From contig CAWIUN010000020.1 in assembly GCA_963839285.1 (NCBI GenBank), positions 124,001 to 188,000 on the forward strand: 64,000 nt of DNA. Direction: 5' to 3'. The position numbers were made by a program, and so were the translations under genes. Shown here one piece after another: positions 1-9,804 of this stretch; the stretch's first letter is position 1, and every line of letters begins with the position of its first letter. This stretch comes from DASSSQ01 sp963839285 (GTDB taxonomy: Bacteria > Actinomycetota > Thermoleophilia > Gaiellales > Gaiellaceae). Below the pieces are notes generated by a model. That model was given only the letters and a program-made list of their open reading frames with translations. It ran no database searches and had not been told where the DNA came from.

Positions 1-379
1 AGATCCGCGTCTCGCCGCGGCAGGTGCGCCGGCGCGCCGGCGGCAGCCTGCGCGTGACGTGGCACTCGGCGATCCGGGCGCGCGCCGGCCGTCGACGCGT
101 CCGGGCCCGGGGTGGCCGGCACGGCGTCGAGGTGGACGCCGAGGTCGAGAAAAGCTCGAGGGCTCACGGTCGGCCGTACGCCGACGCCTGCGAGCGCGGC
201 CGCGCTGGCGTCCCCCGGGGCGACGCTCCGTTCCCCGCACCCTACTTCCAGGGCACGCCGCGCCGAGGTCGCGCGCTCGACGACGTCGAGGCCGCGCTCG
301 CGCGGACCCGCCCCGTCGCGTGCGCGCGCCGGCTCGCGGCCGAGGGTGGCGGTGCACGGCGCCGCGGCTAGGCTGGACG
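1..379. other. unassigned leading stretch
   Basis: No recognisable gene. Both strands are open over long stretches, as expected in such GC-rich DNA. The minus strand carries an unbroken frame from about 372 to the window edge with actinobacterial composition (rich in A, R, G, P), but no motif identifies it. The stretch could be the start of a minus-strand gene divergent from the thiolase, or non-coding. A TAGGCT hexamer at 369-374 probably belongs to the thiolase promoter. Confidence 0.3.
369..374 (+). promoter_or_regulatory. -10 element TAGGCT of thiolase gene
   Basis: TAGGCT ends five bases before the GTG at 380. The spacing would start transcription at or next to the start codon. No Shine-Dalgarno sequence is seen, so a leaderless mRNA is likely. 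Confidence 0.45.
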
Positions 380-1531
380 GTGAGCCGCAGGGTCCGTCAT
401 GGTCGCCGCCGTGCCGCACGCCTTCGGCGCGGGCGGGGGGCTGGCCGGGCTCTCCGGCGCCCGAGCTGGGTGCGCACGTCATCCGGGCCGCCTCGACCGC
501 GCCGGGCTCGAGGCGGGCGAGGTCGAATACGTGATCATGGGCCAGGTGCTCCAGGCGGGCGCCGGCCAGGCGCCCGCTCGGCAGGCGGCGATCGGCGCGG
601 GCCTGCCGAAAGAGCTGCCGGCGGACACGATCAACAAGGTCTGCGCGTCGTCGATCCGTGCGGTCGAGATCGCCGACTCGATGATCCGCGCCGGCGACCA
701 CGAGGTGATCGTCACCGGCGGGATGGAATCGATGTCGAACACTCCGTACCTGCTCAAGCGGGCGCGCTTCGGCTACCGGATGGGGCACGGGGAGCTGATC
801 GACTCGATGGTCTACGACGGGCTCACCTCCACCTTCGACGGACTGCACATGATCCAGCAGGCGTCCGATCGTCTCGCGCGAGCTGGGCATCTCCCGCGAG
901 GCCCAGGACGCATGGGCGCTGCGATCGCACGAGCGCGCCGTCCACGCGATCGACAGCGGTGCCTTCACGGACGAGATCGTCCCGGTCGGCGACCTCGCGG
1001 TCGACGAGGGCCGCGGCGGGACACGACCCTCGACAAGCTCGCCGACCTCGCGCCCGTCTTCGATCCGGAGGGTACGACCACGGCGGCAACGCCCCCGGCG
1101 TCAACGACGGTGCGGCGTGCGTGGTCGTCACGAGCGAGGAGTACGCACGCCGGCGCGACCTGCCGGTCCTCGCCACCATCCTCGCGCAGGGCTACGTCGC
1201 CGACGATTTCGCCTTCCTCGCGCGCACGCCGGCGAAGGCCGGAGCGGTGGCGCTCGGCAAGGCCGGCAGGACGATCGACGAGGTCGAGCGGGTCGAGATC
1301 AACGAGGCCTTCGCCTCGGTCGCGCACAACTCGACGCGGATGCTGGGGGTCGACGAGGACAAGGTCAACGTCAACGGCGGTGCGGTGGCGCTCGGGCACC
1401 CGATCGGCGCCTCCGGCGCGCGCATCCTGGGCACGATGGTGCACGAGCTGCGCCGGAACGGCGGCGGGCTGGGCCTCGCGGCGATCTGCTCCGGCGGCGG
1501 CCAGGGCGACGCGGTGCTGATCGAGGCCTGA
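380..1531 (+). CDS. acetyl-CoA acetyltransferase (thiolase), frameshifted
   Basis: Condenses two acetyl-CoA to acetoacetyl-CoA or runs thiolytically in acyl-CoA breakdown. The thiolase N-domain reads APELGAHVIRAA, then GQVLQAGAGQAPARQAA, and KVCASS carries the nucleophilic Cys. The C-terminal part has NEAFAS, GGAVALGHPIGASGAR (active-site His) and CSGGGQG (second Cys). Reading needs at least five single-base corrections (near 409, 431, 455, 497 and 880-1090), all compatible with wobble-position indels. GTG 380 is preferred because TAGGCT lies just upstream and the frame leads into the MVAAVRTPFG-type N-terminus; 399 is the first ATG. The 3-hydroxyacyl-CoA dehydrogenase that uses its product lies just downstream, beyond one minus-strand gene. 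Confidence 0.88.
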   Translation: MSRRVRHGRRRAARLRRGRGAGRALRRPSWVRTSSGPPRPRRARGGRGRIRDHGPGAPGGRRPGARSAGGDRRGPAERAAGGHDQQGLRVVDPCGRDRRLDDPRRRPRGDRHRRDGIDVEHSVPAQAGALRLPDGARGADRLDGLRRAHLHLRRTAHDPAGVRSSRASWASPARPRTHGRCDRTSAPSTRSTAVPSRTRSSRSATSRSTRAAAGHDPRQARRPRARLRSGGYDHGGNAPGVNDGAACVVVTSEEYARRRDLPVLATILAQGYVADDFAFLARTPAKAGAVALGKAGRTIDEVERVEINEAFASVAHNSTRMLGVDEDKVNVNGGAVALGHPIGASGARILGTMVHELRRNGGGLGLAAICSGGGQGDAVLIEA

Positions 1532-1546
1532 GGCGCGCTCGGGCGA

Positions 1547-2126
1547 TCAGGCGTCGGACGGTCCCGGACGCCAGCCCGTGAGGTCGGCCCACTCCTCGGC
1601 GGCGCCCATGATCAGGTCGCAGGCCGGGTCCTTGGCGTCGGCGTAATCGGCGCGGGTCGGGGCGATCGCCGCCAGCCGGCGCTTGAGCTCGGCGTAAGCC
1701 GCCGCCGTGATCGGGTTCTCCAGCAGGTAGTCGCGGAAGAGCAGTGCGTACCGCTGGTTGGGCCGGCCGTCGACGCGCACGTGCACGTTCGCGGGACGCA
1801 GGTCCGCTCGGGCCTTCGAGCAGCCACTTCTCCCAGTCGCCCGGGGTCCAGGTCACGCCGGGCGGGTCGTGGTCGCGGTCGATGTCCGCGCGCCGCTGGA
1901 AGCCGCGGGCCGCGAGCGCCGTCTCGAGCGGCCCACCGGGCTCGAGCGCCGAGCCCGTGATCTGGACGTCGATCACGTCCTTCGCGGCCAGCCCCGGGAC
2001 GGCGGTGGAGCCGACGTGGTCGATCCGGAGCGCGAGCTCTCCGGCGGCCTCGCGCAGCCGGGCGCCGATCGGCCGGAACTCGGCGGGCCAGCCCGGGTCG
2101 TAGGGGACGATCTCGACCGCGCCCAT
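1547..2126 (-). CDS. GrpB family protein (UPF0157), frameshifted
   Basis: About 190 residues, the usual size for the GrpB/UPF0157 family of nucleotidyltransferase-fold proteins; some members are fused to CoaE, and a stand-alone function is not established. The N-terminus reads IVPYDPGWPAEF, then RIDHVGSTAVPGLAAKDVIDVQ, where the GSTAVPG signature and following acidic residue form the expected nucleotidyltransferase core. The C-terminal half (HVRVDGRPNQRYALLFRDYL) is in another frame; one extra base near 1810 restores it. It is divergent from the dehydrogenase at 2158 and convergent with the thiolase. Confidence 0.8.
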
Positions 2127-2145
2127 CGGCCTCCAGCTTCGCAGT

Positions 2146-2151
2146 TAGGGT
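2146..2151 (+). promoter_or_regulatory. -10 element TAGGGT
   Basis: TAGGGT lies six bases before GTG 2158 with no Shine-Dalgarno sequence between, the same leaderless layout as at the thiolase. Confidence 0.4.
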
Positions 2152-2157
2152 GCGCGC

Positions 2158-2990
2158 GTGACGTTCGAGCACGTCCTCGTCGTCGGCGCGGGACAGATGG
2201 GCGGCGGGATCGCACAGGTCGTCGCCGCGCTCGGGCCGGCACGTCTCGCTGCACGACTCCGCCCCGGGGGCGATCGAGCGGGGGCTGGAGGAGATGCGGC
2301 GCAGCGTGGCCAAGCTCGCCGAGAGGGGCGGGGCCGACCCGGACGAGGTGCTCGCGCGGGTCGCGACCGTCGACGATCTCGTCCCGGCCGACCTGATGAT
2401 CGAGGCCGTCGTCGAGGACGCGGGGTCAAGGAGGATGTGTTCCGGCGCGCCGACGCGATCATGCCGCCGGAGGCGGTGCTCGCCTCGAACACGTCCTCGA
2501 TCCCGATCACGTCGCTGGCCGCGGCCACCGGGCGTCCCGACCGCGTGATCGGCATGCACTTCTTCAACCCGGTGCCGGTGCTGCGACTGGTGGAGGTGAT
2601 CCGCGGCCTGCAGACCTCGGACGAGACCGCGGCGGCCGTCATCGCGCTCGCCGAGGAGCTCGGCAAGACTCCCGCGGAGGCGCAACGACTTCCCCGGCTT
2701 CGTGTCGAACCGGATCCTGATGCCCTTCATCAACGAGTCCGCGTACGCGCTGCATGGAGGGCGTGGCCGAGGCCGAGGCGATCGACGCGGTCGCGAAGCT
2801 CGGCTTCGCGCATCCGATCGGTCCGCTGGCCCTCGCCGACCTGATCGGGCTCGACACGTGCGTGGCGATCATGGAGGTGCTGCACGACGGGCTTCGGCGA
2901 CTCGAAGTACGCGCCGTGCCCGCTGCTGCGCCAGTACGTCCAGGCGGGAGGCTCGGTCGAAAGAGCGGGCGGGGCTTCTACTCCTACTGA
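2158..2990 (+). CDS. 3-hydroxybutyryl-CoA / 3-hydroxyacyl-CoA dehydrogenase, frameshifted
   Basis: NAD(P)-dependent oxidation of 3-hydroxyacyl-CoA to 3-ketoacyl-CoA, the step before thiolase. The Rossmann motif VVGAGQMGGGIAQ is at residues 7-19. SNTSSIPI and GMHFFNPVP (catalytic His) follow, then the C-terminal domain with GFVSNRILMPFINE, ASP-free GPLALADLIGLD and the end RKSGRGFYSY typical of the stand-alone 280-residue enzymes. Single-base indels occur near 2237, 2424, 2684, 2754 and 2889; each correction restores the family sequence. With the thiolase it forms a butyrate, PHB or fatty-acid metabolic pair. Confidence 0.88.
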
Positions 2991-3131
2991 GCTACTGCTT
3001 CTTCGGGAACGTGCCCGGCGGGCGCCGTTCGGCGTGGGCGGGGATTCGGCTTCGAAGGGGCGGCGGGTTGGTTGGTGAACGGCGCTCAAGGAATCCGCGC
3101 CACCTGCCGAAACGAGTGGTAAGGCCTCGGC

Positions 3132-3139
3132 AAAGGAGG
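3132..3139 (+). promoter_or_regulatory. strong Shine-Dalgarno AAAGGAGG for TTG start
   Basis: AAAGGAGG lies 11 bases before TTG 3151. It supports the TTG start of the HD-GYP regulator, since no ATG or GTG in frame gives a complete receiver domain. Confidence 0.6.
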
Positions 3140-3150
3140 GGACGGGACCC

Positions 3151-4208
3151 TTGAGACTGCTGCTCGTGGACGACGACGCGGGCTTTCGCACGCTCGTACG
3201 GACGACCTTCGAGCTCGTCGACATCGACGTCGACGTGGCCGAGGACGCCGCCGCCGCGCTCGCGAGCGTCCGGCGCGGGTTGCCCGACGTGATCGTGCTC
3301 GACGTGAGCATGCCCGGCATGGACGGCTTCGAGCTCTGCCGGCGCCTCAAGTCGGAGCCGGCGACGCGCGACGTTCCGGTGATCATGCTCTCCGGCACGG
3401 CCGAAGACGACGCAGAGTCGGGCGCCGACGCGTTCCTGACCAAGCCGTTCTCGCCGCTGCAGCTGCTCGCCGTCGCCGAGCGGCTCGCCGGCGGCGCCAC
3501 CGCCGTCCCGCTCGGCGGAAGCGCCGCCGAGCACGCCGACGCGCAGCTGCTCCTCTACGCGCGCGACCTCCGCCGCCTGCTCGAGCTCGAGCGCGGCCAG
3601 CGCGCGGCGCTCCAGAGTGCCTACCAGGAGACGGTGCTCGCGCTCGCGACCGCGCTCGAGTCGAAGGACACCGGCACGCGCGCGCACTCGCAGCGCGTCC
3701 AGCGCTACGCGCTCGAGCTCGCACGCGCCGCCGCCGGCGACGACCTCCTCGGCAACGAGAGCGTCGAGTACGGGTTCCTCCTCCACGACGTCGGCAAGAT
3801 CGGGATCCCCGACCGGATCCTCCAGAAGCCGGGCCCGCTCACCGAGGCCGAGCGCGACCTGATGCAGACGCACACCGTGATCGGCGAGCAGATGCTCGGC
3901 GGCGTCGCCTTCCTCAGCGGCGCCGGGATCGCCGTCGTCCGCCACCACCACGAGCGCTGGGACGGGAGCGGCTACCCGGACGGGCTCGAGGGAACGACAT
4001 CCCGCTCGGCGCCCGCGTCTTCGCCGTCGCGGACACGCTCGACGCGATGACGAGCGACCGCCCCTACCGGCGGGCGCTGCCGTGGGACGCGGCGGCGCAG
4101 GAGATCCTCGCCCACTCCGGCCGCCAGTTCGACCCGGCCGTCGTGCGCGCGTTCGCCGACGGCGAGCCGCGCCTGCGCGCGATCCGGCGGCAGCTCGCGC
4201 CCGCATGA
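3151..4208 (+). CDS. response regulator with HD-GYP phosphodiesterase domain, one frameshift
   Basis: An RpfG-type regulator: a receiver domain controls an HD-GYP domain that hydrolyses cyclic di-GMP. The receiver is at residues 1-120 with the acidic pocket VDDD (7-9), phospho-acceptor D51 in IVLDVSMPGMDG and the TKPF lysine. The HD-GYP domain has HDVGKIGIPD and HHERWDGSGYP, so the metal-binding and GYP motifs are intact. One base is missing at about 3991; the C-terminus continues as NDIPLGARVFAVADTLDAM and ends at TGA 4208. No sensor kinase or diguanylate cyclase is adjacent. An effect on surface attachment through the giant surface protein of this window would be speculation. Confidence 0.92.
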
Positions 4209-4270
4209 GGCTTGCCCCGCGCAGGGCGCTCGGCGGATAGCCCGCGACCGCGAGCAGCGCCGGGCCGATG

Positions 4271-5252
4271 CTAGAACGTCGCAGCGCGGGCCTCGGCGAG
4301 GATGATCGCCAGGATCGCGAGCGCGGCGGCCAGCCGGTAGACGACGAACGGCGTGTAGTCGTGCCGGCGCACGTAGCCGAGCAGCAGGTCGATCGCGACG
4401 AGGCCGACCGCCGCCGCCGCGAGCGTGCCGACGAGGAACGGCCCGGAGGAGCCCGCCGGCAGGCCGTCCTTCGCGACCTTCAGGGCCTTGAAGACGACGG
4501 CGCCGAAGACGATCGGGATCGCGAGCAGGAACGAGAACCGCGCCGCCGCGTCGCGGTTCATCCCTGCGAAGCGCCCGGCGGTGATCGTGATGCCCGAGCG
4601 CGAGACCCCGGGGAAGAGCGCGAGCACCTGCGAGACGCCGACGAGGAAGGCGGTGCCGAAGCGGAGGTCGGCGATCGCCAGCCGCTGCGGGGCGCGGTCG
4701 GCGACGAAGAGCAGGATGCCGAGGGCGGCGAGCGAGATCGCGATCTGCCACGGCTGGCCGAGGTGCTCGGTGATGAAGTCCTCGCCCAGCGCTCCCGCCA
4801 GCGCCGCGGGGACGGTGGCGGCGGCGATGTACCAGGCGAGCCGCGCGTCGTGCGTTTCGGCGCGCCGCGCGGCGAGCGAGCGGACGAACGCGCTCGTGTA
4901 GCGGACGACGTCGCGCCAGAAGTAGACGACGATCGCGACGAGCGTCCCGAGGTGCAGCGCGACGTCGAAGGTCTGGTTGAAGGACGGATGGTTCTCCAGG
5001 TAGTGCCACTGCGCGAGCCACGGAACGAGGATCAGGTGGCCCGACGACGAGATCGGCAGCAGCTCGGTCGCCCCCTGGACGACCCCGAGCGCGAGCGCCT
5101 GCCAGCCCGACAGCCGTCCGGCGACCTCGCCCGCCCGCACGCGCCGCGAGGACGACCGCCGCGAGCAGCAGCGCGCCGGCGGTCGCGTAGACGGCCCGGC
5201 GGCTGCCGAGCGTCTGCTGCCGTGCGTCGCGCTCGCCGGTCGCCGCAGTCAC
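4271..5252 (-). CDS. uppP: undecaprenyl-diphosphate phosphatase UppP/BacA
   Basis: Integral membrane enzyme that dephosphorylates undecaprenyl diphosphate and releases Pi, recycling the lipid carrier of cell-wall synthesis. The motifs QGATELLPISSSGHL and PGVSRSGIT are present, with about eight hydrophobic segments. The clean reading frame covers 4271-5140. Upstream, a further hydrophobic segment (YATAGALLLAAVVLA) lies in another frame and joins by removing one G of a GGG run near 5140, so the likely start is GTG 5252 with an extra N-terminal helix. TATCCT and PHO-like repeats lie directly upstream (5260-5304). Confidence 0.93.
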
Positions 5253-5259
5253 CGGCGGC

Positions 5260-5265
5260 AGGATA
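5260..5265 (-). promoter_or_regulatory. -10 element TATCCT of uppP
   Basis: On the minus strand TATCCT lies seven bases before GTG 5252 and six bases after the PHO-like repeat array, so the array occupies the -35 region. Confidence 0.5.
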
Positions 5266-5271
5266 GTCGGC

Positions 5272-5304
5272 GCAGTATGAAGATCTCGTGAACGTCTGGT
5301 GACG
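5272..5304 (-). promoter_or_regulatory. PHO-box-like array A (three 11-bp direct repeats)
   Basis: Read on the minus strand the units are CGTCACCAGAC, GTTCACGAGAT and CTTCATACTGC, exactly 11 bp apart. This matches the spacing and TTCAC/GTCAC core known for PhoP/PhoB half-sites in actinobacteria. It lies between divergent uppP and the DUF47-pit operon; its orientation and the nearby TATCCT favour uppP. Confidence 0.6.
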
Positions 5305-5342
5305 CAGCCGTTCGGACCGTGCGTGGTAGAAGGGCATCCGGC

Positions 5343-5970
5343 ATGCCGCACATCCGCCTGACCCCGCAGCGCCGCGAGTTCTTCGATGCTCTACAGCAAG
5401 GCGTCGGCGAACGCCGTCGCGATCGCGCGCGAAGCTCGTCGACCTGCTCGAGCAGTTCCCGGACGGCACGCGCGACTCGCTGCGCGACATCAAGGAGCTC
5501 GAGCACGAGGGCGACCGGCTCACGCACGACGTCATCTACCTCCTCAACCGCACGTTCGTGACCCCGTTCGACCGCGACGACATGTACCGGCTCGCCTCGC
5601 GCGCTCGACGACGTCTGCGACCACGTCGACGAGGCCGCCGACAACCTCGACGCCTACAAGGTGCGCGAGGTGCCGGAGAAGGCGAAGGAGCAGGGCCGCG
5701 TCATCCACCGCGCCGCGACGAAGCTGGACGAGGCGGTGCAGCTGCTCGAGGGCTTCCGCGACTCGCGCCGCCAGCTCGTCGCGCTGCGGACGCTCGAGGA
5801 CGAGGGCGACCGGCTCGAGCGCGAGGCGCGTCGCCGAGCTGTTCCGCTCCGGCCAGGACCCGCTCACGATCATCCGCTGGAAGGACATCCACGAGCGGCT
5901 CGAGGACGCGGTCGACGCCTGTGAGACGGCCGCGGACGTGCTCGAAGCGATCCTCGTCAAGAACCGCTAG
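5343..5970 (+). CDS. DUF47 PhoU-like phosphate transport regulator, first copy, frameshifted
   Basis: About 208 residues of the DUF47/TIGR00153 family, all-helical PhoU-like proteins encoded beside Pit transporters and thought to modulate them. Corrected sequence: RREFFDALYSKASANA at the start, ELEHEGDRLTHDVIYLLN with the E-x4-D metal-binding motif, TPFDRDD, a second LEDEGDRLE motif, and IIRWKDIHERLEDAVDACE near the end. Indels are near 5385, 5427, 5602 and 5829. It is 11 bases upstream of the pit gene and probably co-transcribed with it. Confidence 0.88.
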
Positions 5971-5981
5971 GCCCCGGGCCG

Positions 5982-6973
5982 GTGGACACGTTCCTCCTCT
6001 GGCTGGTCGTCGCGGTCGCGCTCTCGTTCGACTTCACGAACGGCTTCCACGACACCGCGAACGCGGTCGCCACCTCCGTCTCGACGAAGGCGATGTCGCC
6101 GCGGATGGCCGTCGCCGTCGCCGCGCTCGCCAACCTCGCCGGCGCGTTCGTCACGACCGCGGTCGCGAAGACGGTCGGCAAGGGGATCATCGACACCGGC
6201 CTCGCGACCGAGAAGACGGTGCTGGCGGCGCTGCTCGGCGCGATCGCCTGGAACCTGCTGACGTGGTGGTTCGGCCTGCCGTCGAGCTCGTCGCACGCGC
6301 TGATCGGCGGCCTGATCGGCGCGGCGCTCGTCCAGTCCGGCTCGAGCGGCGTCGAGTGGGAGAGCATCGTCCACAAGGTCGTGATCCCGGCCCTCGTCGC
6401 GCCCGTCGTCGCGCTTCGCCGCCGCGTTCGCGCTCCTGCTCGCGATCTACTGGGCGCTCCAGCGGGTGACGCCCGGCGGTCGCGGGCCGCAGCTTCCGGC
6501 TCGGCCAGCTCGTCTCCGGCACGTGGGTCGCGTTCACGCACGGCGCCAACGACGCGCAGAAGACGATGGGCGTGATCGCGCTCGCGCTCTTCACCGGTGG
6601 CCAGATCGACCACTTCTACGTCCCGACCTGGGTCAAGGTCGCCGCCGGACTCGCGATCGCCGCCGGCACCTACGTCGGCGGCTGGCGGATCATGCGGACG
6701 CTCGGCCAGCGGATGTACAGCATGGAGCCCGCGAGCGGCTTCTCGGCGCAGACGACCGCCGGGCTGACGATCTACCTCGCCACCCACTTCGGCTACCCGC
6801 TCTCGACCACGCACGTGATCTCGGGCGCGGTGATGGGCGCCGGCGCGACGAAGCGCTTCTCCGCCGTCCGCTGGGGGGTCGCCGGCAACATCGTCGTCGC
6901 CTGGCTGCTCACGATTCCGGCCGCCGCGCTCGTCGCCGCCGCCTGGTACTGGCCGGTGGAGGGGATCTTCTGA
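5982..6973 (+). CDS. pit: PiT-family inorganic phosphate transporter, first copy, frameshifted
   Basis: Low-affinity, cation-coupled phosphate permease of about 330 residues. Each half carries the family signature: DFTNGFHDTANAVATSVSTK near the N-terminus and THGANDAQKTMGVIAL in the second half. Roughly ten membrane segments are seen, with a loop after PSSSSHALIGGLIGA; the second half has PLSTTHVISGAVMGAG. Two single-base insertions (near 6413 and 6503) separate the halves. GTG 5982 is the start. The stop TGA (6971-6973) overlaps the ATG of the next DUF47 gene, which indicates translational coupling. Confidence 0.9.
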
Positions 6974-7591
6974 TGCGGCTCCGGGTCGGCCCCCGTTTGA
7001 ACGAGTTCTACGAGCTCTTCGCCGCCGCCGGCGCGAACGCGCTCGAGGCGGCCCGCGCAGCCGAGGCGCGCTTCCGCGACTTCCCCGGCGGCGTCGGCGC
7101 AGGAGCGGATCAAGGAGCTCGAGCACGAGGGCGACCGGATCACGGGCGAGCTGATCGCCCTGATCAACGGCCAGTACGTGACGCCGTTCGACCGCGACGA
7201 CCTCTTCAACCTCGCCGGGGCCGTCGACGACGTGGTCGACGCGATCGAGAACGCGACCGAGCTGCTCGGCCTCTACGACGTCGAGCATCCGACGAAGCAG
7301 TCGCTCGAGCAGTGCGCGATCCTGGTCAAGTCGGTCGAGCTGCTCGAGCAGCTGCTGCGGACGCTGAAGGGCAAGCGCGGCTCGTCGCCCGAGGTCGCCG
7401 AGATCAAGCGCCTCGAGGACGAGGGCGACCGGATCACGCGCGCCGCGGTCGGCAGCCTGTTCGAGGACGAGCGGATCGACCCGCTGGTCGTGATCCGGTG
7501 GAAGGAGATCTACGAGGCGCTCGAGGAGGCGATCGACGCCTGCGAGACCGCCGCCCACCGGATCGGGAACATCCTGGTCAAGAACGCATAG
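6973..7591 (+). CDS. DUF47 PhoU-like phosphate transport regulator, second copy, one frameshift
   Basis: Paralogue of the gene at 5343: ELEHEGDRITGELIALIN, TPFDRDDLFNLAGAVDD, a second LEDEGDRIT motif, and VIRWKEIYEALEEAIDACE. The two copies flank the pit gene. The start ATG overlaps the pit stop codon. One extra base near 7099 splits the N-terminus (LNEFYELFAAAGANALEAA) from the rest. It ends 16 bases before PHO-like array B, so this operon ends where the pstS-1 promoter begins. Confidence 0.9.
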
Positions 7592-7606
7592 CCGCCGCGC
7601 AGCCGC

Positions 7607-7639
7607 GTTCACTGGATTTTCACCAGACGTCGACCGGGC
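7607..7639 (+). promoter_or_regulatory. PHO-box-like array B upstream of pstS-1
   Basis: Three 11-bp units, GTTCACTGGAT, TTTCACCAGAC and the weaker GTCGACCGGGC, lie about 75 bases before the pstS-1 start. The CACCAGAC core is shared with arrays A and D. Confidence 0.65.
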
Positions 7640-7713
7640 GGCACCCCCTTCCGCGTCCCGGCCCGGTTCAATGGCGAACCGATGGATATGACCACGAACC
7701 CAACGGGGGCGAG

Positions 7714-8844
7714 ATGAAACTGCGCGTACTCCTCGGCGTGCTCGCTGCGGCCGTGCTGGCCGTCGTGGCGGCCGGCTGCGGCAGCAGCAGCTCGAGCGAC
7801 ACCGATACGAACGGCTCCGGCGGCTCGGGCGGATCCAGCCTCTCCGGCCAGATCGCCGGCGCCGGCTCGAGCGCCCAGGCAGGCGGCCCAGGAAGCCTGG
7901 ATCGCCGGCTTCCAGGAGCAGAACCCGGACGTGACCATCGTCCTACGATCCGGTCGGTTCCGGCGGCGGCCGCGAGCAGTTCATCGCCGGCGGCACCGAC
8001 TTCGGCGGCACCGACGCCGCGCTCGAGGGCGAGCGAGCTGCAGGGCGCCAGAAGCGCTGCGGCGGCCCGGACAAGCTGATCGAGATCCCGGTCTACGTCT
8101 CGCCGATCGCGGTCGTCTACAACCTCCCGGAGCGTCCACGAGCTGCAGCTGTCGCCGGACACGATCGCGAGGATCTTCAAGCGGGACATCACGAACTGGA
8201 ACGATCCGGCGATCGCGGCCGACAACCCGGACGCGAGCCTGCCGGACAAGCGGATCACGCCGGTGAACCGCTCCGACGAGTCCGGGCACGCACGGAGAAC
8301 TTCACCGACTACCTGTCGCAGGCGCGCCGAACGCCTGGACCTACCCGGTCGACGGCAACTGGCCGGTCAAGGGCGGCGAGGCCGCCCAGGGCACCTCCGG
8401 CGTCGTCGACGCCGTCAGCAACGGCGACGGCGCGGTCGGCTACGCCGACGAGAGCCAGGCCGGCGATCTCGGCGTGGCCAAGATCAAGGTCGGCGACGAC
8501 GTACGTCGGCCCGAGCGCCGAGGCGGCGGCGAAGATCTTCGACGAATCCAAGGAGACCGACGACGCGGCGGCCAGTACGTGTTCACGTACGAGCTCAACC
8601 GCAAGACCGCGAGCCCGGCACCTACCCGATCGTGCTCGTCTCCTACGAGATGGCGTGCACGCAGTACAGCGACGCCAACAAGGCGGCGATCGTGAAGGCC
8701 TACCTCAACTACATGATCAGCCCCGAGGGCCAGCAGGCCGCGGCCGCAGACCGCCGGCTCGGCTCCGATCGCCGGACGCAGCGTCCGGCAGCAGATCCAG
8801 GCCGCGTCGACGAAGATCCAGACGCCGGCTCCTGGACCGCGTGA
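7714..8844 (+). CDS. pstS: phosphate ABC transporter substrate-binding lipoprotein PstS-1, frameshifted
   Basis: Binds phosphate outside the membrane and delivers it to PstCA. The signal peptide ends in a lipobox, VAAGC, with the lipidated Cys at residue 22, followed by a serine-rich linker. Family landmarks: AGAGSSAQ, DPVGSGGGREQF, GGTDFGGTDAAL, TNWNDPAI, SDESGTTENFTDYL and QGTSGVV. At least eight single-base indels break it (about 7888, 7939, 8035, 8133, 8286-8291, 8320, 8506 and 8745). The TGA at 8842-8844 overlaps the GTG of pstC-1, consistent with one operon. This PstS is a lipoprotein, unlike the second PstS at 16068. Confidence 0.88.
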
Positions 8845-9804
8845 GCGCTCGGACCGCCAGAGCTCTTCGCTCACCCCGCCGAGGCGCCAGGCGCCTCGGC
8901 GAGCGGGGGACCGCATCTTCTCCGGATCGCCGCTCGCGGCGCCGGCCTCATGATCCTGACCCTGCTCGCCGGCGTCGCGATCTTCCTCGCTCGTGCGAGG
9001 CGTGGCCGGCGATCACGGCCAGCTCGCGACGAGATCCCCGGCGACGAGAGCCTGGTCGCCTACGTCTGCGCCGCTGGCGTTCGGCACGCGTGCTGTCGGC
9101 CGCGCTCGCGATCCTCATCGCCGTCCCGCTCGCGGTCGGCGGTCGCGCTCTTCATCAGCCACTATCGCGCCGCGAGCGGCTCGCGCAGCCGCTCGGCTAC
9201 ATCATCGACCTGCTCGCGGCGATTCCCAGCGTCGTCTACGGCCTCTGGGGCATCGCCGTCCTCGGGCCGGCCGCCGTCGCCGCTGCAGGAGTGGCTGGCC
9301 GACCACTCGGCTTCATCCCGCTCTTCGCCGGGCCCGCCTCGGCGACCGGCCGGACGATGTTCGTCGTCGGGCTCGTCCTGGCGGTGATGATCCTGCCGAT
9401 CATCAGCGCCGTCGCCCGCGAGGTGTTCTCGCAGACGCCGCGCGCGCTCCAGGAGGGCGCGCTCGCGCTCGGCGCCACGCGCTGGGAGATGATCCGCATG
9501 GCGTGCTGCCATTCGGCCGGTCGGCGCGTCGTCGGCGCGCTCGATGCTCGGCCTCGGCCGCGCGCTCGGCGAGACGATGGCGGTCACGATCATCCTCTCG
9601 GTCTCCGGCGGCGATCACCTTCAACCTGATCAGCTCGGCGAACCCGTCGACGATCGCCGCCAACATCGCGCTCCAGTTCCCGGAGTCCTCGGGCCTCGAC
9701 GTCAACATGCTGATCGCCCCGGGCCTCGTGCTGTTCGCGATCACGCTCGTCGTCAACATGGCCGGCCGGCCGTCATCGCCCGTCAGAAGGGGCACGGCCG
9801 ATGA
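8841..9804 (+). CDS. pstC: phosphate ABC permease PstC-1, frameshifted
   Basis: Membrane subunit of the high-affinity phosphate importer, with about six hydrophobic segments. Corrected landmarks: YIIDLLAAIPSVVYGLWGI, GLVLAVMILPIISAVAREVF, the EAA-type loop EGALALGATRWEMIRMAVLP that contacts PstB, and GLGRALGETMAVTIILS. Many wobble-position indels (about 8996-9780) break the frame. GTG 8841 overlaps the pstS-1 stop, and its own stop (9802-9804) overlaps the pstA-1 ATG. Confidence 0.88.
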
